Positions 52,510 through 62,224 of a stretch of DNA of 64,000 nucleotides are shown in pieces. A model generated the notes under the pieces. The model was not told the origin of the DNA. It did no database searches and saw only the letters and a list, made by a program, of their open reading frames with translations. This DNA is from Sphingopyxis fribergensis (lineage in GTDB: Bacteria > Pseudomonadota > Alphaproteobacteria > Sphingomonadales > Sphingomonadaceae): contig NZ_CP009122.1 in the NCBI RefSeq assembly GCF_000803645.1, positions 1,898,501 through 1,962,500 of the forward strand, read 5' to 3'. Position 1 is the stretch's first letter; each line of letters opens with the position of its first letter. The position numbers and the translations under genes were made by a program.

Positions 52510-54027
52510 GTGAGTCTGGAGGGCAAAGCCGCTGCGCTCGAAGCGCTGGCCGGGGCGCGCGGCGCGGTCGTCTGGCAGCGGCTGATCGCCGACATCGAAA
52601 CCCCAGTCTCGGCGGCGTTAAAGCTCATCGAGCCGGGGCGCGGCGACTGGGTGCTCGAATCGGTCGAAAGTGGCGAGACGCGCGGGCGCTACAGTCTGAT
52701 CGGCCTCGACCCCGATCTGATGTTCGAGGTCACTGGCGAAACCGCGCGGATCAACCGCGACTGGCGCCGCGACCGTGACGCCTTCACCCCGCTTGCCGCC
52801 CCCGCGCTCCAGGCGCTGCGCGATCTCGTCGCCGAATGTCGCTTCGACGTGCCCGAAGGCTTGCCGAAAGCACTGGCAACGCTCGTCGGTTTTTTCGCCT
52901 ATGAAACTATCGGCCTCGTCGAACGCATCCCGCGTGCGCTGGGCGGCGGGCTCGGCCTGCCCGACATGATCTTCGTGCGCCCGACGGTGGTCCTCGTCTT
53001 CGACCGCCTCGCCGACGAACTCTTCCTGATCGCGCCGATCTGGCCCGACCCCGCCGGAGCGATCGACCGGATGATCGAGGCGGCGCAGGACCGGCTGGAC
53101 ACGATCGCAGCGCGCCTTTCAAGCGTCAGCGCCCATGCCGACCGTGCTGCAACCGAAGCACTGCCCGCCGATATCGGCCCGAACGCGGTGACGCCGCCCG
53201 CCGAATTCGCGTCGATGGTCGCCAAAGCGAAAGATTACATCGCCGCGGGCGACATTTTCCAGGTCGTGCTGTCGCAGCGTTTCTCGACCCCGTTCGACCT
53301 GCCGCCCTTCGATCTTTATCGCGCGCTTCGCCGCGTGAACCCCTCGCCCTTCCTCTATTTTCTCGACCTCCCCGGCTTCGCGCTGATCGGATCGTCGCCC
53401 GAAATCCTCGTCCGGGTTCGCGATGGCGAAATCACCATTCGCCCGATCGCCGGCACCCGCCCGCGCGGCCGAACCAGCGCAGAGGATGTCGAAAACCGCG
53501 AATCGCTGCTTGCTGATCCCAAGGAGCGCGCCGAGCATCTGATGCTGCTCGACCTCGGCCGCAACGACGTGGGGCGCGCGGCTGTGGGCGGCAGCGTGAC
53601 CGTCACCGACAGCTACACCGTCGAATATTACAGCCATGTCATGCACATCGTGTCGAACGTCATCGGGCGCATCGCCCCCGACAAGGACGCGATCGACGCC
53701 CTGTTCGCGGGCTTCCCCGCGGGCACCGTCAGCGGCGCGCCAAAGGTTCGCGCCTGCCAGATCATCGCCGAACTCGAAGCCGATGTGCGCGGGCCTTATG
53801 CGGGCGGCGTCGGCTATTTCGCCCCCGACGGCAATATGGACAGCTGTATCGTGCTGCGCACCGCGATCGTGAAAGACGGCGAAATGCACGTCCAGGCCGG
53901 CGCCGGCATCGTCGCCGACAGCGATCCCGCCTATGAACAGCGCGAGTGCGAAGCCAAAGCGGGGGCGTTATTTGCGGCGGCCCGCGAAGCGGTGCGGCTC
54001 GCGGGGACTCCGGGGTACGGGCAATAG
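52510..54027 (+). CDS. trpE: Anthranilate synthase component I
   Basis: Converts chorismate to anthranilate with ammonia from TrpG. The 505-residue chorismate-binding enzyme has the feedback-site region LESVESGETRGRYSLIG near the N-terminus and core motifs GDIFQVVLSQRFS, IAGTRPRGRT, MLLDLGRNDVGR, and FPAGTVSGAPKVRA. GTG 52510 lies 4 bases past the ppiD stop without its own SD, so it is probably coupled. The partner trpG is 1.25 kb away, beyond a MetX-like hydrolase. Confidence 0.97.
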   Translation: MSLEGKAAALEALAGARGAVVWQRLIADIETPVSAALKLIEPGRGDWVLESVESGETRGRYSLIGLDPDLMFEVTGETARINRDWRRDRDAFTPLAAPALQALRDLVAECRFDVPEGLPKALATLVGFFAYETIGLVERIPRALGGGLGLPDMIFVRPTVVLVFDRLADELFLIAPIWPDPAGAIDRMIEAAQDRLDTIAARLSSVSAHADRAATEALPADIGPNAVTPPAEFASMVAKAKDYIAAGDIFQVVLSQRFSTPFDLPPFDLYRALRRVNPSPFLYFLDLPGFALIGSSPEILVRVRDGEITIRPIAGTRPRGRTSAEDVENRESLLADPKERAEHLMLLDLGRNDVGRAAVGGSVTVTDSYTVEYYSHVMHIVSNVIGRIAPDKDAIDALFAGFPAGTVSGAPKVRACQIIAELEADVRGPYAGGVGYFAPDGNMDSCIVLRTAIVKDGEMHVQAGAGIVADSDPAYEQRECEAKAGALFAAAREAVRLAGTPGYGQ

Positions 54028-54039
54028 CTTGACCTGATC

Positions 54040-54059
54040 GGGACGCGCGCTAGCGTCCC
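54040..54059 (+). terminator. Hairpin between trpE and the MetX-like gene
   Basis: GGGACGC-N6-GCGTCCC is a perfect seven-base stem starting 13 bases past the trpE stop and ending 3 bases before ATG 54063. It could end trpE transcripts or shield the next start; no T-run follows. TTGACC lies just upstream at 54029-54034. Confidence 0.4.
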
Positions 54060-54062
54060 GCT

Positions 54063-55127
54063 ATGCGCAAACTCCTCGCCCCGCTCGCTCTGCTGCTCGC
54101 CAGCGCTACCCCCGCCCATGCCCAGACCGTCGAGGGGGCCGCAGAAGGTGACGCAATCCTCAAGGATTTCACCTTCGCAACGGGCGAAAAGCTGCCCGAA
54201 CTCAAGATGCATTATACGACGCTCGGGACGCCGCAGCGTGACAAAAAGGGTAATGTCACCAACGCCGTGATGATCCTTCACGGCACCGGCGGTACAGGCA
54301 AACAATTCTTCCAGCCGCAATTCGCGAACGAACTCTTCGGCCCCGGCCAGCCGCTCGACACGAGGAAATATTACATCATCCTGCCCGACAATATCGGTCA
54401 CGGCGGCTCGTCGAAGCCGAGCGACGGGATGCGGATGACCTTCCCCAAATATGATTATGACGACATGGTCGGCGCGCAATACCGGATGCTCACCGAAAAG
54501 CTCGGCGTCCACAAACTCAAGCTGATCCTCGGCACCTCGATGGGCTGCATGCACGCCTTCGTCTGGGGGCAAACCCATCCCGATTTCGCCGAAAAGCTCG
54601 CACCCTTCGCCTGCCTTCCGGTCGAGATCGCGGGCCAGAACCGCATGTGGCGCACGCTCTCGATCGACGCGATCAAGGCCGACCCGTTGTGGAACGGCGG
54701 CAACTACATTAATCCGCCCGCATCGAGCCTGCGGACCGCCGCCTCGCTGACCATGATCGCAGGCGCCAACCCCTATGCGCTGCAGGCGCAATATCCGACG
54801 CGCGCAGCGGCAGAAAAATACAAGGACGAAGCCTTCGCGCGGACCTATGGCCGGAACGACGCCAACGACGTTATTTATCAGCTTGATAGCTCGCGAACCT
54901 ATAATCCCTGGCCCAACCTGGAAAAGATCAAGGTGCCGATGCTGTGGATCAACTCGGCCGACGATTTCATCAACCCGCCCGCCTATGGCATCACCGAGAA
55001 AGCGGCAGCGCGCCTGCCGACGGCGAAGTTCATCCTGATCGCCGCGAGCCCCGAGACCAAGGGCCACGGCACCCACACCTGGGCGAAATTCTGGAAGGAC
55101 GATCTGGCGAAGCTGATGGCCCAGTAA
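54063..55127 (+). CDS. Secreted alpha/beta hydrolase (homoserine O-acetyltransferase-like)
   Basis: A 354-residue protein with a signal peptide (MRKLLAPLALLLASATPAHA) and a MetX-like alpha/beta-hydrolase domain: ILHGTGGTGKQFF, LPDNIGHGGSSKPSD, nucleophile Ser159 in LGTSMGCMHAFVWG, Asp in WINSADDFINPP and His in KGHGTHTW. True MetX is cytoplasmic and acts in methionine synthesis; the export signal argues for an esterase or acyltransferase in the periplasm. There is no SD before the ATG, only the hairpin at 54040. It splits trpE from trpG. Confidence 0.88.
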   Translation: MRKLLAPLALLLASATPAHAQTVEGAAEGDAILKDFTFATGEKLPELKMHYTTLGTPQRDKKGNVTNAVMILHGTGGTGKQFFQPQFANELFGPGQPLDTRKYYIILPDNIGHGGSSKPSDGMRMTFPKYDYDDMVGAQYRMLTEKLGVHKLKLILGTSMGCMHAFVWGQTHPDFAEKLAPFACLPVEIAGQNRMWRTLSIDAIKADPLWNGGNYINPPASSLRTAASLTMIAGANPYALQAQYPTRAAAEKYKDEAFARTYGRNDANDVIYQLDSSRTYNPWPNLEKIKVPMLWINSADDFINPPAYGITEKAAARLPTAKFILIAASPETKGHGTHTWAKFWKDDLAKLMAQ

Positions 55128-55137
55128 CACAACCCCT

Positions 55138-55209
55138 CGTCATTCCCGCGAAAGCGGGAACCCAGTTGCAACCTCGGCTCGCTGGGTTCCCGCTTTCGCG
55201 GGAATGACG
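55138..55209. repeat. Paired inverted repeat, family A
   Basis: The same head-to-head pair as at 46541: arm 55138-55165 (CGTCATTCCCGC... to ...GGAACCCAG) and arm 55182-55209 (CTGGGTTCC... to ...GGAATGACG), 16 bases apart. The arms match the other copy base for base as far as I compared, while the 16-base centres differ. It lies 10 bases past the hydrolase stop and about 70 bases before trpG. Confidence 0.88.
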
Positions 55210-55278
55210 AAGGTGGGTTTGGGAGCCGAAAAGCTTCTATCCCTTCCCCAACTTCCCCAAAACCGTTAGTGCGCCCCC

Positions 55279-55869
55279 ATGATCCTCGTCATCGACAATT
55301 ACGACAGCTTCACCTTTAACCTTGTTCATTATCTGATCGAACTGGGCGCCGAGGTGCGTGTCGAACGCAACGACGCGCTGACCGCGTTGCAAGCGCTCGC
55401 GACCGGCGCTGATGCCATCCTCATATCGCCCGGCCCTTGTACGCCGAACGAAGCCGGAATCAGCCTTGATCTCGTTGCAGCCTGCGCCGATGCGCGACGG
55501 CCGCTGCTCGGCGTTTGCCTTGGGCATCAGGCGATCGGCCAGCATTTCGGCGGGACCGTCCAGCGCGGCCATCTGATGCACGGCAAGACCTCGCCCGTCT
55601 GCCACGACAACAGCGGCCTTTACGTCGGCCTGCCGTCGCCATTCCAGGCCACACGTTACCATAGCCTCGAAGTCGTTGATATTCCAGAAAAGCTGATAAT
55701 CAACGCGACGAGCGACGACGGTGCGGTGATGGGCTTCCGCCATGCCGAGCTGCCGATTCACGGTGTGCAATTCCATCCCGAAAGCATCGCGACCGAGCAT
55801 GGCCACGCGATGCTCGCGAACTTCATGGCAATCGCGGGATTGCCCATCGGCGCGCGGAAGGCGGCATGA
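55279..55869 (+). CDS. trpG: Anthranilate synthase component II (glutamine amidotransferase)
   Basis: Supplies ammonia to TrpE. The 196-residue class I amidotransferase has the opening [19 protein letters not shown], catalytic Cys80 in [12 protein letters not shown], and His166/Glu168 in [11 protein letters not shown]. It could also serve aminodeoxychorismate synthase (PabA role), as a single TrpG does in many bacteria. Its stop overlaps trpD as ATGA. Confidence 0.96.
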   Translation: MILVIDNYDSFTFNLVHYLIELGAEVRVERNDALTALQALATGADAILISPGPCTPNEAGISLDLVAACADARRPLLGVCLGHQAIGQHFGGTVQRGHLMHGKTSPVCHDNSGLYVGLPSPFQATRYHSLEVVDIPEKLIINATSDDGAVMGFRHAELPIHGVQFHPESIATEHGHAMLANFMAIAGLPIGARKAA

Positions 55870-56864
55870 GCCGTTTCGGGCCGTTTCCCGATCCGGCGCA
55901 GTTGCTCGATCACGACGAGGCCGAGGACGCCTTCGCGACGATGCTCGACGGCGGCGCGAGCGATGAGCAGGTTACCGAATTCCTGATCGCTCTGTCCGAT
56001 CGCGGCGAAACGATGGTCGAAATCGCCGCAGCGGCGCAGGCGATGCGCGACCGGCTGATCCCCGTCGCAGCACCTGCGGGCGCGATTGACGTCTGCGGCA
56101 CCGGCGGCGACGGTCATCATACGCTCAACGTCTCGACCGCCGTTTCGATCGTCGTTGCGGCGTGCGAAGTTCCGGTTGCAAAACACGGGAATCGCGCTGC
56201 TTCTTCCAAATCTGGCGCCGCCGACACGCTGGAGGCGCTCGGTCTCGACATGGAACGGGCCGACCGGCAAGCCGAGGAACAACTCGCCGACCTCGGCATC
56301 TGCTTCCTCTTCGCCGGAACTCGCCATCCGGCGATGAAGCGCATCATGCCGATCCGCAAGGCGATCGGTCGCCGAACGATCTTCAACCTGATGGGGCCGC
56401 TCGCCAATCCCGCGCGCGTCACGCGCCAGCTCGTCGGTATCGCCCGTCCCGCCTATGTGCCGGTCTATGCCGAGGCGCTGCACCGGCTCGGCACCGAACA
56501 TTCGCGCGTCATTTCGGGCGACGAGGGGCTCGACGAGCTCTCGCTTGCGGGCGGCAACGAGGTTGCGGTGGTGATGCCCGAGGGGGTCCGGATGCAGCGC
56601 AGCGTTGCCGCCGATGCGGGCCTTCCGACACGCTCGCTCGCCGAAATTCGTGGCGGCGACGCTGAATATAACGCAAAGGCGCTTCGCCGCTTGCTCGAAG
56701 GCGAGCCAGGTGCGTATCGCGATGCCGTCCTCTACAACGCCGCCGAAGCGCTCGTTGTTGCGGGTGCGGCCGCAACGCTGATCGAGGGTGTCGAGGAAGC
56801 CGCCGAAGCGATCGACAAAGGCCTTGCCAACGCGCTTCTCAATTGCTGGATCGCGTATAAATGA
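55866..56864 (+). CDS. trpD: Anthranilate phosphoribosyltransferase
   Basis: Transfers phosphoribose from PRPP to anthranilate. The 332-residue protein has the PRPP loop [17 protein letters not shown], the anthranilate-contact stretch [21 protein letters not shown], and [28 protein letters not shown] precedes ATG. Both ends overlap neighbours by four bases (ATGA). Confidence 0.97.
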   Translation: MSRFGPFPDPAQLLDHDEAEDAFATMLDGGASDEQVTEFLIALSDRGETMVEIAAAAQAMRDRLIPVAAPAGAIDVCGTGGDGHHTLNVSTAVSIVVAACEVPVAKHGNRAASSKSGAADTLEALGLDMERADRQAEEQLADLGICFLFAGTRHPAMKRIMPIRKAIGRRTIFNLMGPLANPARVTRQLVGIARPAYVPVYAEALHRLGTEHSRVISGDEGLDELSLAGGNEVAVVMPEGVRMQRSVAADAGLPTRSLAEIRGGDAEYNAKALRRLLEGEPGAYRDAVLYNAAEALVVAGAAATLIEGVEEAAEAIDKGLANALLNCWIAYK

Positions 56865-57655
56865 ACAAGCTGACCCAAATCCTCGCCACCAAGGCCGACG
56901 AAGTGACCGAGCGCCGCGCGCTGCGCACGCTGTCCGAACTTGACGCAATCGACGCCGGCCCGGTTCGCGGCTTCGCGGCGGCGCTTCAGGCCAAGATCGA
57001 CGCGGGCGGTTTCGGCCTGATCGCAGAAATCAAGAAAGCGTCACCATCCAAGGGATTGATAAGAGATGATTTCGACCCTGCCGATCATGCGCGCGCTTAT
57101 GCAGCGGGTGGAGCGGCTTGCCTGTCGGTCCTGACCGATGCGTTCTATTTTCAGGGACATGAAGATTATCTGGTCGCGGCGCGCGCCGCCTGCACCCTCC
57201 CTGCGCTGCGCAAGGATTTCATGGTCGACCCGTGGCAGGTCGCCGAAGCGCGCGCGATCGGCGCCGATGCGATCCTGATCATCGTCGCCGCGCTCGAGGA
57301 TGGCGTGATGCAGGAAATCGAGGCCGCAGCGATCGAACGCGGCATGGACATACTCGTCGAAGTCCATGACGAGGCCGAACTCGATCGCGCGCTGACAAGG
57401 CTGACGTCGCGCCTCATCGGTGTCAACAACCGCGACCTCAGAACCTTCGAAACCGATCTGGGCGTCACAGAACGCCTTGCAAAGCGCGTCCCGCCCGGAA
57501 CATTGCTCGTCGGCGAAAGCGGCATCGCCAGCCACGCCGATTGCGAAAGACTGGCGCGGAGCGGCGTCAAAACCTTCCTCGTCGGCGAAAGCCTGATGCG
57601 CCAGGACGACGTCACGGCGGCAACGCGCGCGCTGCTAACGGGCGCCGCCGCGTGA
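56861..57655 (+). CDS. trpC: Indole-3-glycerol phosphate synthase
   Basis: Closes the indole ring of the tryptophan pathway. The 264-residue TIM barrel has the catalytic Lys in [23 protein letters not shown] with the general acid Lys, [14 protein letters not shown], and LVGESGIAS and FLVGESLMR for the phosphate site. It is not fused to TrpF; no trpF, trpB or trpA is in this window. The stop overlaps moaC as GTGA. Confidence 0.97.
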   Translation: MNKLTQILATKADEVTERRALRTLSELDAIDAGPVRGFAAALQAKIDAGGFGLIAEIKKASPSKGLIRDDFDPADHARAYAAGGAACLSVLTDAFYFQGHEDYLVAARAACTLPALRKDFMVDPWQVAEARAIGADAILIIVAALEDGVMQEIEAAAIERGMDILVEVHDEAELDRALTRLTSRLIGVNNRDLRTFETDLGVTERLAKRVPPGTLLVGESGIASHADCERLARSGVKTFLVGESLMRQDDVTAATRALLTGAAA

Positions 57656-58122
57656 CTCGCCCGACGCACCTCGACGAAAGCGGGGCTGCGTCGATGGTCG
57701 ATGTTGGCACCAAGCCCGCCACGCAGCGCCGCGCGGTCGCGGGTGGGCGCATCACCATGTCCGCGGACGCGCTCGACGCGATCCGCAGCGGCAACGCGCC
57801 CAAGGGCGATGTTCTATCGACCGCGCGCATAGCCGGGATTATGGCCGCGAAGCGCACCGCCGACCTCATCCCGCTCTGCCATCCGCTTGCCCTGACCAAG
57901 GTCGGCATCGATTTCGCATGGGAAGAAAATGGCATCGCTGTCACCGCGACGGCGGCCACAACGGGCCCCACCGGAGTCGAGATGGAAGCGCTGACCGCCG
58001 CTTCGGTCGCACTCCTCACCCTCTACGACATGGCCAAGGCGCTCGATCGCGAAATGATCGTCGGCGATATTCGCCTGCTCGAAAAGAGCGGCGGCCGCTC
58101 GGGCGACTGGCGCGCCGGATGA
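57652..58122 (+). CDS. moaC: Cyclic pyranopterin monophosphate synthase MoaC
   Basis: Second step of molybdenum-cofactor synthesis, making cyclic pyranopterin monophosphate. The 156-residue protein has [33 protein letters not shown] with the conserved His, and [16 protein letters not shown] followed by [10 protein letters not shown] and the active-site Lys in LLEKSGG. GTG 57652 overlaps the trpC stop; a longer in-frame start at 57541 would lie inside trpC and is rejected. Confidence 0.96.
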   Translation: MTRPTHLDESGAASMVDVGTKPATQRRAVAGGRITMSADALDAIRSGNAPKGDVLSTARIAGIMAAKRTADLIPLCHPLALTKVGIDFAWEENGIAVTATAATTGPTGVEMEALTAASVALLTLYDMAKALDREMIVGDIRLLEKSGGRSGDWRAG

Positions 58123-59309
58123 CGGGCCTGCTTCCCGTCGAGCAGGCGCAGGCACGGCTTTTCGCGCTTCGGGAGCCGCTGCCGCGCCAAAATATCAGCC
58201 TGTCCGAATCGCTTGGCCGCTATCTTTCAGACGATGTCCTCGCCCAGCGCGATCAGCCCGCCGCGCCGCTGTCGGCGATGGACGGCTACGCGATTCGTTT
58301 CGACGACCTACCGGGCCCGTGGGCCGTAATCGGCGAAGTGGCTGCGGGCGCCGCGCCCGATCGGGCGGTCAGTGCGCGCGAAGCGATGCGAATCTTCACG
58401 GGCGCGATGGTGCCCGCTGGCGCCGACACGGTGGTCGTGCAGGAAGATGTCGCCGTCGACGGCACGCACCTGAGGTTGACCGGCGATGGCCCGGGCACGC
58501 GCGGACGTCATATCCGCGAACGCGCCGCCGATTTCGCGAGCGGGGAGTGCCTGCTCCCCGCAGGAACGCGCCTGACCCCCGGTGCCATCGCCGCAGCGGC
58601 GATGAGCGGGGCGGGCGGGCTCGCCGTCGGAACGCGCCCAAGCGTCGCGATTATGACCACGGGTGACGAACTCGTCCAGCCGGGGCGCCCCCCCGCACCC
58701 GGCCAGATTCCGGACAGCAACGGCGTGATGCTCGCAGCGATGCTCGCAGGCGAGGTGCCCGAGCCGATCTTGCCGCATCACGTCCGCGACGACCGGCTGC
58801 TACTTTCCAAGGTTCTCAAAGATCTGGCGCGACGTCACGACGTCATCGTCACCGTCGGCGGCGCGTCGGTTGGCGATCACGACCATGTCCGCGGCGCGTT
58901 CGAAGACGCAGGCGGCCATATCGATTTCTGGCGCATCGCGATGCGTCCTGGCAAGCCGTTGATCGCCGGGACGATGGGCGATGCGATATTGCTCGGCCTG
59001 CCCGGCAACCCTTCGTCGGCCTTTGTCACCGCGACGCTGTTCCTTCTCCCGCTCATCCGCCATCTCGCCGGCGCGCGCGATCCGCTGCCCACCGTCCAAC
59101 GGGCGCCGCTTGCCGAACCGTTGCCCGAAGGTGGCACGCGCCGCGATTACCTGCGCGCGCGCCTTGAAAATGGATATCTGACGCCGTTCCTCGGGCAGGA
59201 GAGCGGCCTGACCCTGCCGCTGGCTTCGGCGAACAGCCTGTTGATCCGCGAGATCGGCGCCCCGGCGCAGGACGCGGGCGCGATGGCGGACTATCTCGTC
59301 ATCGCTTGA
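58119..59309 (+). CDS. moeA: Molybdopterin molybdenumtransferase MoeA
   Basis: Inserts molybdate into adenylylated molybdopterin. The 396-residue protein has [12 protein letters not shown] near the N-terminus, [33 protein letters not shown] and [15 protein letters not shown] of the MoaB-like domain, and [15 protein letters not shown] before the C-terminal beta-domain. ATG 58119 overlaps the moaC stop as ATGA. Its stop codon lies within the -35 element of the lexA promoter. Confidence 0.96.
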   Translation: MTGLLPVEQAQARLFALREPLPRQNISLSESLGRYLSDDVLAQRDQPAAPLSAMDGYAIRFDDLPGPWAVIGEVAAGAAPDRAVSAREAMRIFTGAMVPAGADTVVVQEDVAVDGTHLRLTGDGPGTRGRHIRERAADFASGECLLPAGTRLTPGAIAAAAMSGAGGLAVGTRPSVAIMTTGDELVQPGRPPAPGQIPDSNGVMLAAMLAGEVPEPILPHHVRDDRLLLSKVLKDLARRHDVIVTVGGASVGDHDHVRGAFEDAGGHIDFWRIAMRPGKPLIAGTMGDAILLGLPGNPSSAFVTATLFLLPLIRHLAGARDPLPTVQRAPLAEPLPEGGTRRDYLRARLENGYLTPFLGQESGLTLPLASANSLLIREIGAPAQDAGAMADYLVIA

Positions 59310-59335
59310 CAAGTTCCGCTTTGTTCCACTATCGT
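59306..59335 (+). promoter_or_regulatory. lexA promoter
   Basis: TTGACA (59306-59311), an 18-base spacer and TATCGT (59330-59335). The -10 element lies within the LexA box, and the -35 overlaps the moeA stop. The expected transcript start is near 59342, 33 bases before the lexA ATG. Confidence 0.6.
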
Positions 59336-59337
59336 TC
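59323..59337 (+). promoter_or_regulatory. LexA box of lexA, GTTC-N7-GTTC
   Basis: GTTCCACTATCGTTC matches the alphaproteobacterial SOS operator exactly and overlaps the -10 element, consistent with autorepression. A third GTTC at 59313-59316 is spaced by only six bases from the second and is probably not part of a full site. Confidence 0.82.
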
Positions 59338-59374
59338 TCTCTATGTCCGGAACTGGCATCATGGAGAACAACCG

Positions 59375-60052
59375 ATGTTGACCGCCAAGCAGCACGAGCT
59401 GCTCCACTTCATCCAGCAACGTCTCGACACGAGCGGCATTTCGCCATCGTTCGAGGAGATGAAGGAGGCGCTGGGTCTGAAGTCGAAATCTGGCATACAT
59501 CGCCTGATAAGTGCTTTGGAAGAAAGAGGTTTTCTCCGTCGTCTCCCCAATCGCGCTCGCGCGCTGGAGGTGCTCAAAGTGCCTGAAGCGGCAAAAACCG
59601 CTCCGCCGCGCGAAAATGTCGTGCCGCTGCGCAAACCCGCCCCCGCGCTGCGACCGATCGCCGCCAACGACATCGTCGAGGTGCCGCTGCATGGCAAGAT
59701 CGCGGCCGGCGTGCCGATCGAGGCGTTCGAGGACCATAATAATCTGACGGTCCCCGCCGCGTTGCTCGGCTCCGGCGAACATTATGCGCTCGAAGTATCG
59801 GGCGACTCGATGGTCGAGGCGGGCATCTTCGACGGCGACTATGCGCTGATCCAGAAAGCGAGTACCGCACGCGAAGGCGATATCGTCGTCGCGCTCGTCG
59901 ACGGACAAGATGCGACGCTCAAATATTTCCGCCGCGAAGGCCCGATGATCCGCCTCGATCCGGCAAACGCCGCCTATGAACCGCAGCGCTACCCCGCCGA
60001 TCGCGTCATCGTGCAGGGGCGGCTGTCGGGACTGCTTCGTCGTTACCACTAA
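59375..60052 (+). CDS. lexA: LexA repressor
   Basis: SOS repressor with self-cleavage activity, 225 residues. The N-terminal winged helix covers [20 protein letters not shown] to about residue 65 ([20 protein letters not shown] recognition region). The cleavage site is Ala111-Gly112 in GKIAAGVP, and the catalytic pair is Ser145 (SGDSMVEAG) and Lys183 (TLKYF). I chose ATG 59375 because GGAG lies eight bases upstream; the longer in-frame start would overlap the operator. It should control itself and the radical SAM gene at 37.2 kb. It overlaps comEC by 47 bases, tail to tail. Confidence 0.97.
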   Translation: MLTAKQHELLHFIQQRLDTSGISPSFEEMKEALGLKSKSGIHRLISALEERGFLRRLPNRARALEVLKVPEAAKTAPPRENVVPLRKPAPALRPIAANDIVEVPLHGKIAAGVPIEAFEDHNNLTVPAALLGSGEHYALEVSGDSMVEAGIFDGDYALIQKASTAREGDIVVALVDGQDATLKYFRREGPMIRLDPANAAYEPQRYPADRVIVQGRLSGLLRRYH

Positions 60053-62165
60053 GCTGTTGCGGTAAACGCCACGGATGGCTGTCGCCCGCGCGCAGCGTGG
60101 CGACGGCCCCCGGTGTTTCGCCCAGATAGAGCGCCAGCCCGCCGGTTTCGGCCAGGCTGTCGCGATCGATGGTCATCCATCGCCCGACGCACTCGCGCGG
60201 CAGCCAGCGGTCGCTGATCACGACATCGGCGGCGGCACAGGCGGCCGCCATGTCGGCACCCTCGATCCGGTCGCGCCCGCGCGAGGCGAGGATGATGTAG
60301 CGTCGCGGGCCCTTTCCCTGGCTCCAGCGGCAGAAATCGCGATTGCATTCGACATGAGGGAGCTCGGTGAGCGCCGAGAAAGGAGCATCGACACCTGCGG
60401 CCTCGGCCATGCTGCCGCGCACAAAATCGCCCGCCCGGTCGCGAAGCAGCGCGTAGCTGCCACCGGGAATCGCCGCGGCGATATGGCGGCCGTCGCCGGT
60501 CACCAGCAGATCGGGACGCGGCTGGACGAGCAGCGCCGCCATTCCGATCGCCGACGGCAATGCGCCGGCGCGACGCCAGGGCGTGTTCCACAGCAGCAGC
60601 CAGAGACCGCCGAAGACTGCCAGGGCAAAGCCCCAGCGCGGAAACGTCGGCAAAGTCGCAACCGCACCCGGCGCGTTCGCAACGCCATGGGCCAGTCCGA
60701 TCAGCGCGCTAAGCGCCTGTTCGGCAATCCACCAGAAGGGCGCGCCCAGTCCGACGCTGTCGAACAGCAAGGCGAGCGCCTCGGCGGGCATGATAACAAA
60801 GGTCGTCAGTGGGATCGCGACGACATTGGCGAGCGCGCCATAGAGGCCCGCCTTGTGGAAATGGAACAGTGCGATCGGAGCGAGCGCGACTTCGACGACA
60901 AGCCCGGTGACAAGCAGCCCTGCAATGGCGCGACCGAATCGCAGCAGCCACGATTCCTCGCGCCGCGCCAGAAAGCCGCGCATCGGGCGGCTCTCGTGCA
61001 GCGCGATGATCGCGGTGACCGCCGCAAAACTCAGCTGGAAACTAGGCCCCGCAAGCGATTCGGGCCGCCAGATCAGCACGACGAGCGCGCCCGCCGCAAC
61101 CAGCCGCAGCGTCAGCGCCTCGCGCCCCATCAAAAAGGCGACAAGCACGAGCAGCGCGGCGATAAACGAGCGCAGCGTCGGCACTTCGGCGCCGGCCAGC
61201 CATGTATATCCACCGCCCGCAAGCGCCCCTGCCGCTGCCGCGAGGGGAAGGACATAACCCGCCAGCGCCAGCCGCCGGCTCAGCGCGAACAGCCGCATCG
61301 TCAGCAGCATCGCAAACCCGACGACGGCGGTCACGTGCAGCCCGCTGATCGACAGCAGATGCGCCAGTCCGCTGCGCCGCATCGCCCCCTCGTCGATTTC
61401 GCTGATCGCGCCGCGATCCCCCGTCACCAGCGCCGCAGCAATGCCGCCCGGCGATCCCGCAACCTGATCATGGATATGCGCGCTGAGCCGCGCGCGCAGA
61501 GGCGGTATCCCGCCCCAGCTGCCCGGCGCCCGCGAAACCTCGCCCAACACCGTCCCGACCGCCCCGATGCGGTCGAACCATGCGCGCTGCGCAAAATCAT
61601 AGCCGCCGGGAAGGCTCGCCGTTGGTGGCGGCATCAGCCGCGCCCTGACCCCGATCGTCGCGCCATCGGTGAGGTCGGCCGCCTGTTCGCTGCGCAGCGT
61701 CAACCGCACGCGCGGCGGCAAATCGGCGCGGTTCCGCGGCAAAGCTATAATGCGAATTTGTCCCTTCGCAGGCAGCGGCTCGACGCGCTCGACGATCGCA
61801 GAAAATTCGGTCACCACCGGTGCCGCCAACACCGCCGCCGCGACCCATAGGGCGCGCGCCCAGATCAGCAAAACGCCCGCTGCCGTCACTCCGCACCCGA
61901 TGACGATCAGCCGCCCGAGCCGGCTATGCCAGCCGATGAGCAGCCCCGCGCACAAGCCGCCTGCGAGCACGAACAGCAATCCCGTCCAGTGCGCCTCGGC
62001 GGGTAATGCGAACCATGCGGCGATACCGGTGCCGAGCGCAACGGGCAGCCAGAGCCCGACCCGCTCGCGCTCGGCCTCGAGCCGCGCTTCGAGCCCATCG
62101 GCGATCCGACACCAATGTATGACCCAAGCTCGCGCAATGGGCGTTTGAAGCAGCCTTGTCGCCAT
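60006..62165 (-). CDS. comEC: ComEC/Rec2 DNA-uptake channel protein
   Basis: Inner-membrane channel for single-stranded DNA in natural transformation, 719 residues. An N-terminal DUF4131 region (two to three helices and a soluble OB-like part, about 40-230) precedes the competence domain with many helices ([20 protein letters not shown] is the hallmark). The C-terminal 170 residues ([35 protein letters not shown]) lack a recognisable metallo-beta-lactamase HxHxDH motif, so any nuclease step must come from elsewhere. ATG 62165 follows GGGGGAG. The 3' end overlaps lexA. Confidence 0.92.
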   Translation of the reverse strand: MATRLLQTPIARAWVIHWCRIADGLEARLEAERERVGLWLPVALGTGIAAWFALPAEAHWTGLLFVLAGGLCAGLLIGWHSRLGRLIVIGCGVTAAGVLLIWARALWVAAAVLAAPVVTEFSAIVERVEPLPAKGQIRIIALPRNRADLPPRVRLTLRSEQAADLTDGATIGVRARLMPPPTASLPGGYDFAQRAWFDRIGAVGTVLGEVSRAPGSWGGIPPLRARLSAHIHDQVAGSPGGIAAALVTGDRGAISEIDEGAMRRSGLAHLLSISGLHVTAVVGFAMLLTMRLFALSRRLALAGYVLPLAAAAGALAGGGYTWLAGAEVPTLRSFIAALLVLVAFLMGREALTLRLVAAGALVVLIWRPESLAGPSFQLSFAAVTAIIALHESRPMRGFLARREESWLLRFGRAIAGLLVTGLVVEVALAPIALFHFHKAGLYGALANVVAIPLTTFVIMPAEALALLFDSVGLGAPFWWIAEQALSALIGLAHGVANAPGAVATLPTFPRWGFALAVFGGLWLLLWNTPWRRAGALPSAIGMAALLVQPRPDLLVTGDGRHIAAAIPGGSYALLRDRAGDFVRGSMAEAAGVDAPFSALTELPHVECNRDFCRWSQGKGPRRYIILASRGRDRIEGADMAAACAAADVVISDRWLPRECVGRWMTIDRDSLAETGGLALYLGETPGAVATLRAGDSHPWRLPQQLSGNDEAVPTAAPAR

Positions 62166-62224
62166 GCTAGGGGCTCCCCCGATCCCCGCCCAGAAGGGCG
62201 GCAAATTGAGTGAAAGAGGCCGCA

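Noticed and set aside
50847-52628. A 593-codon reverse frame opposite ppiD
   Set aside because: PpiD on the forward strand has clear anchor and chaperone regions; the antisense frame is composition-driven.
59313-59326. A second LexA box using the first GTTC before lexA
   Set aside because: The two GTTC are separated by six bases, not seven, so only the downstream pair is a proper box.
60075-61850. A 591-codon forward frame opposite comEC
   Set aside because: Extremely Arg/Gln-rich shadow of the hydrophobic ComEC helices.
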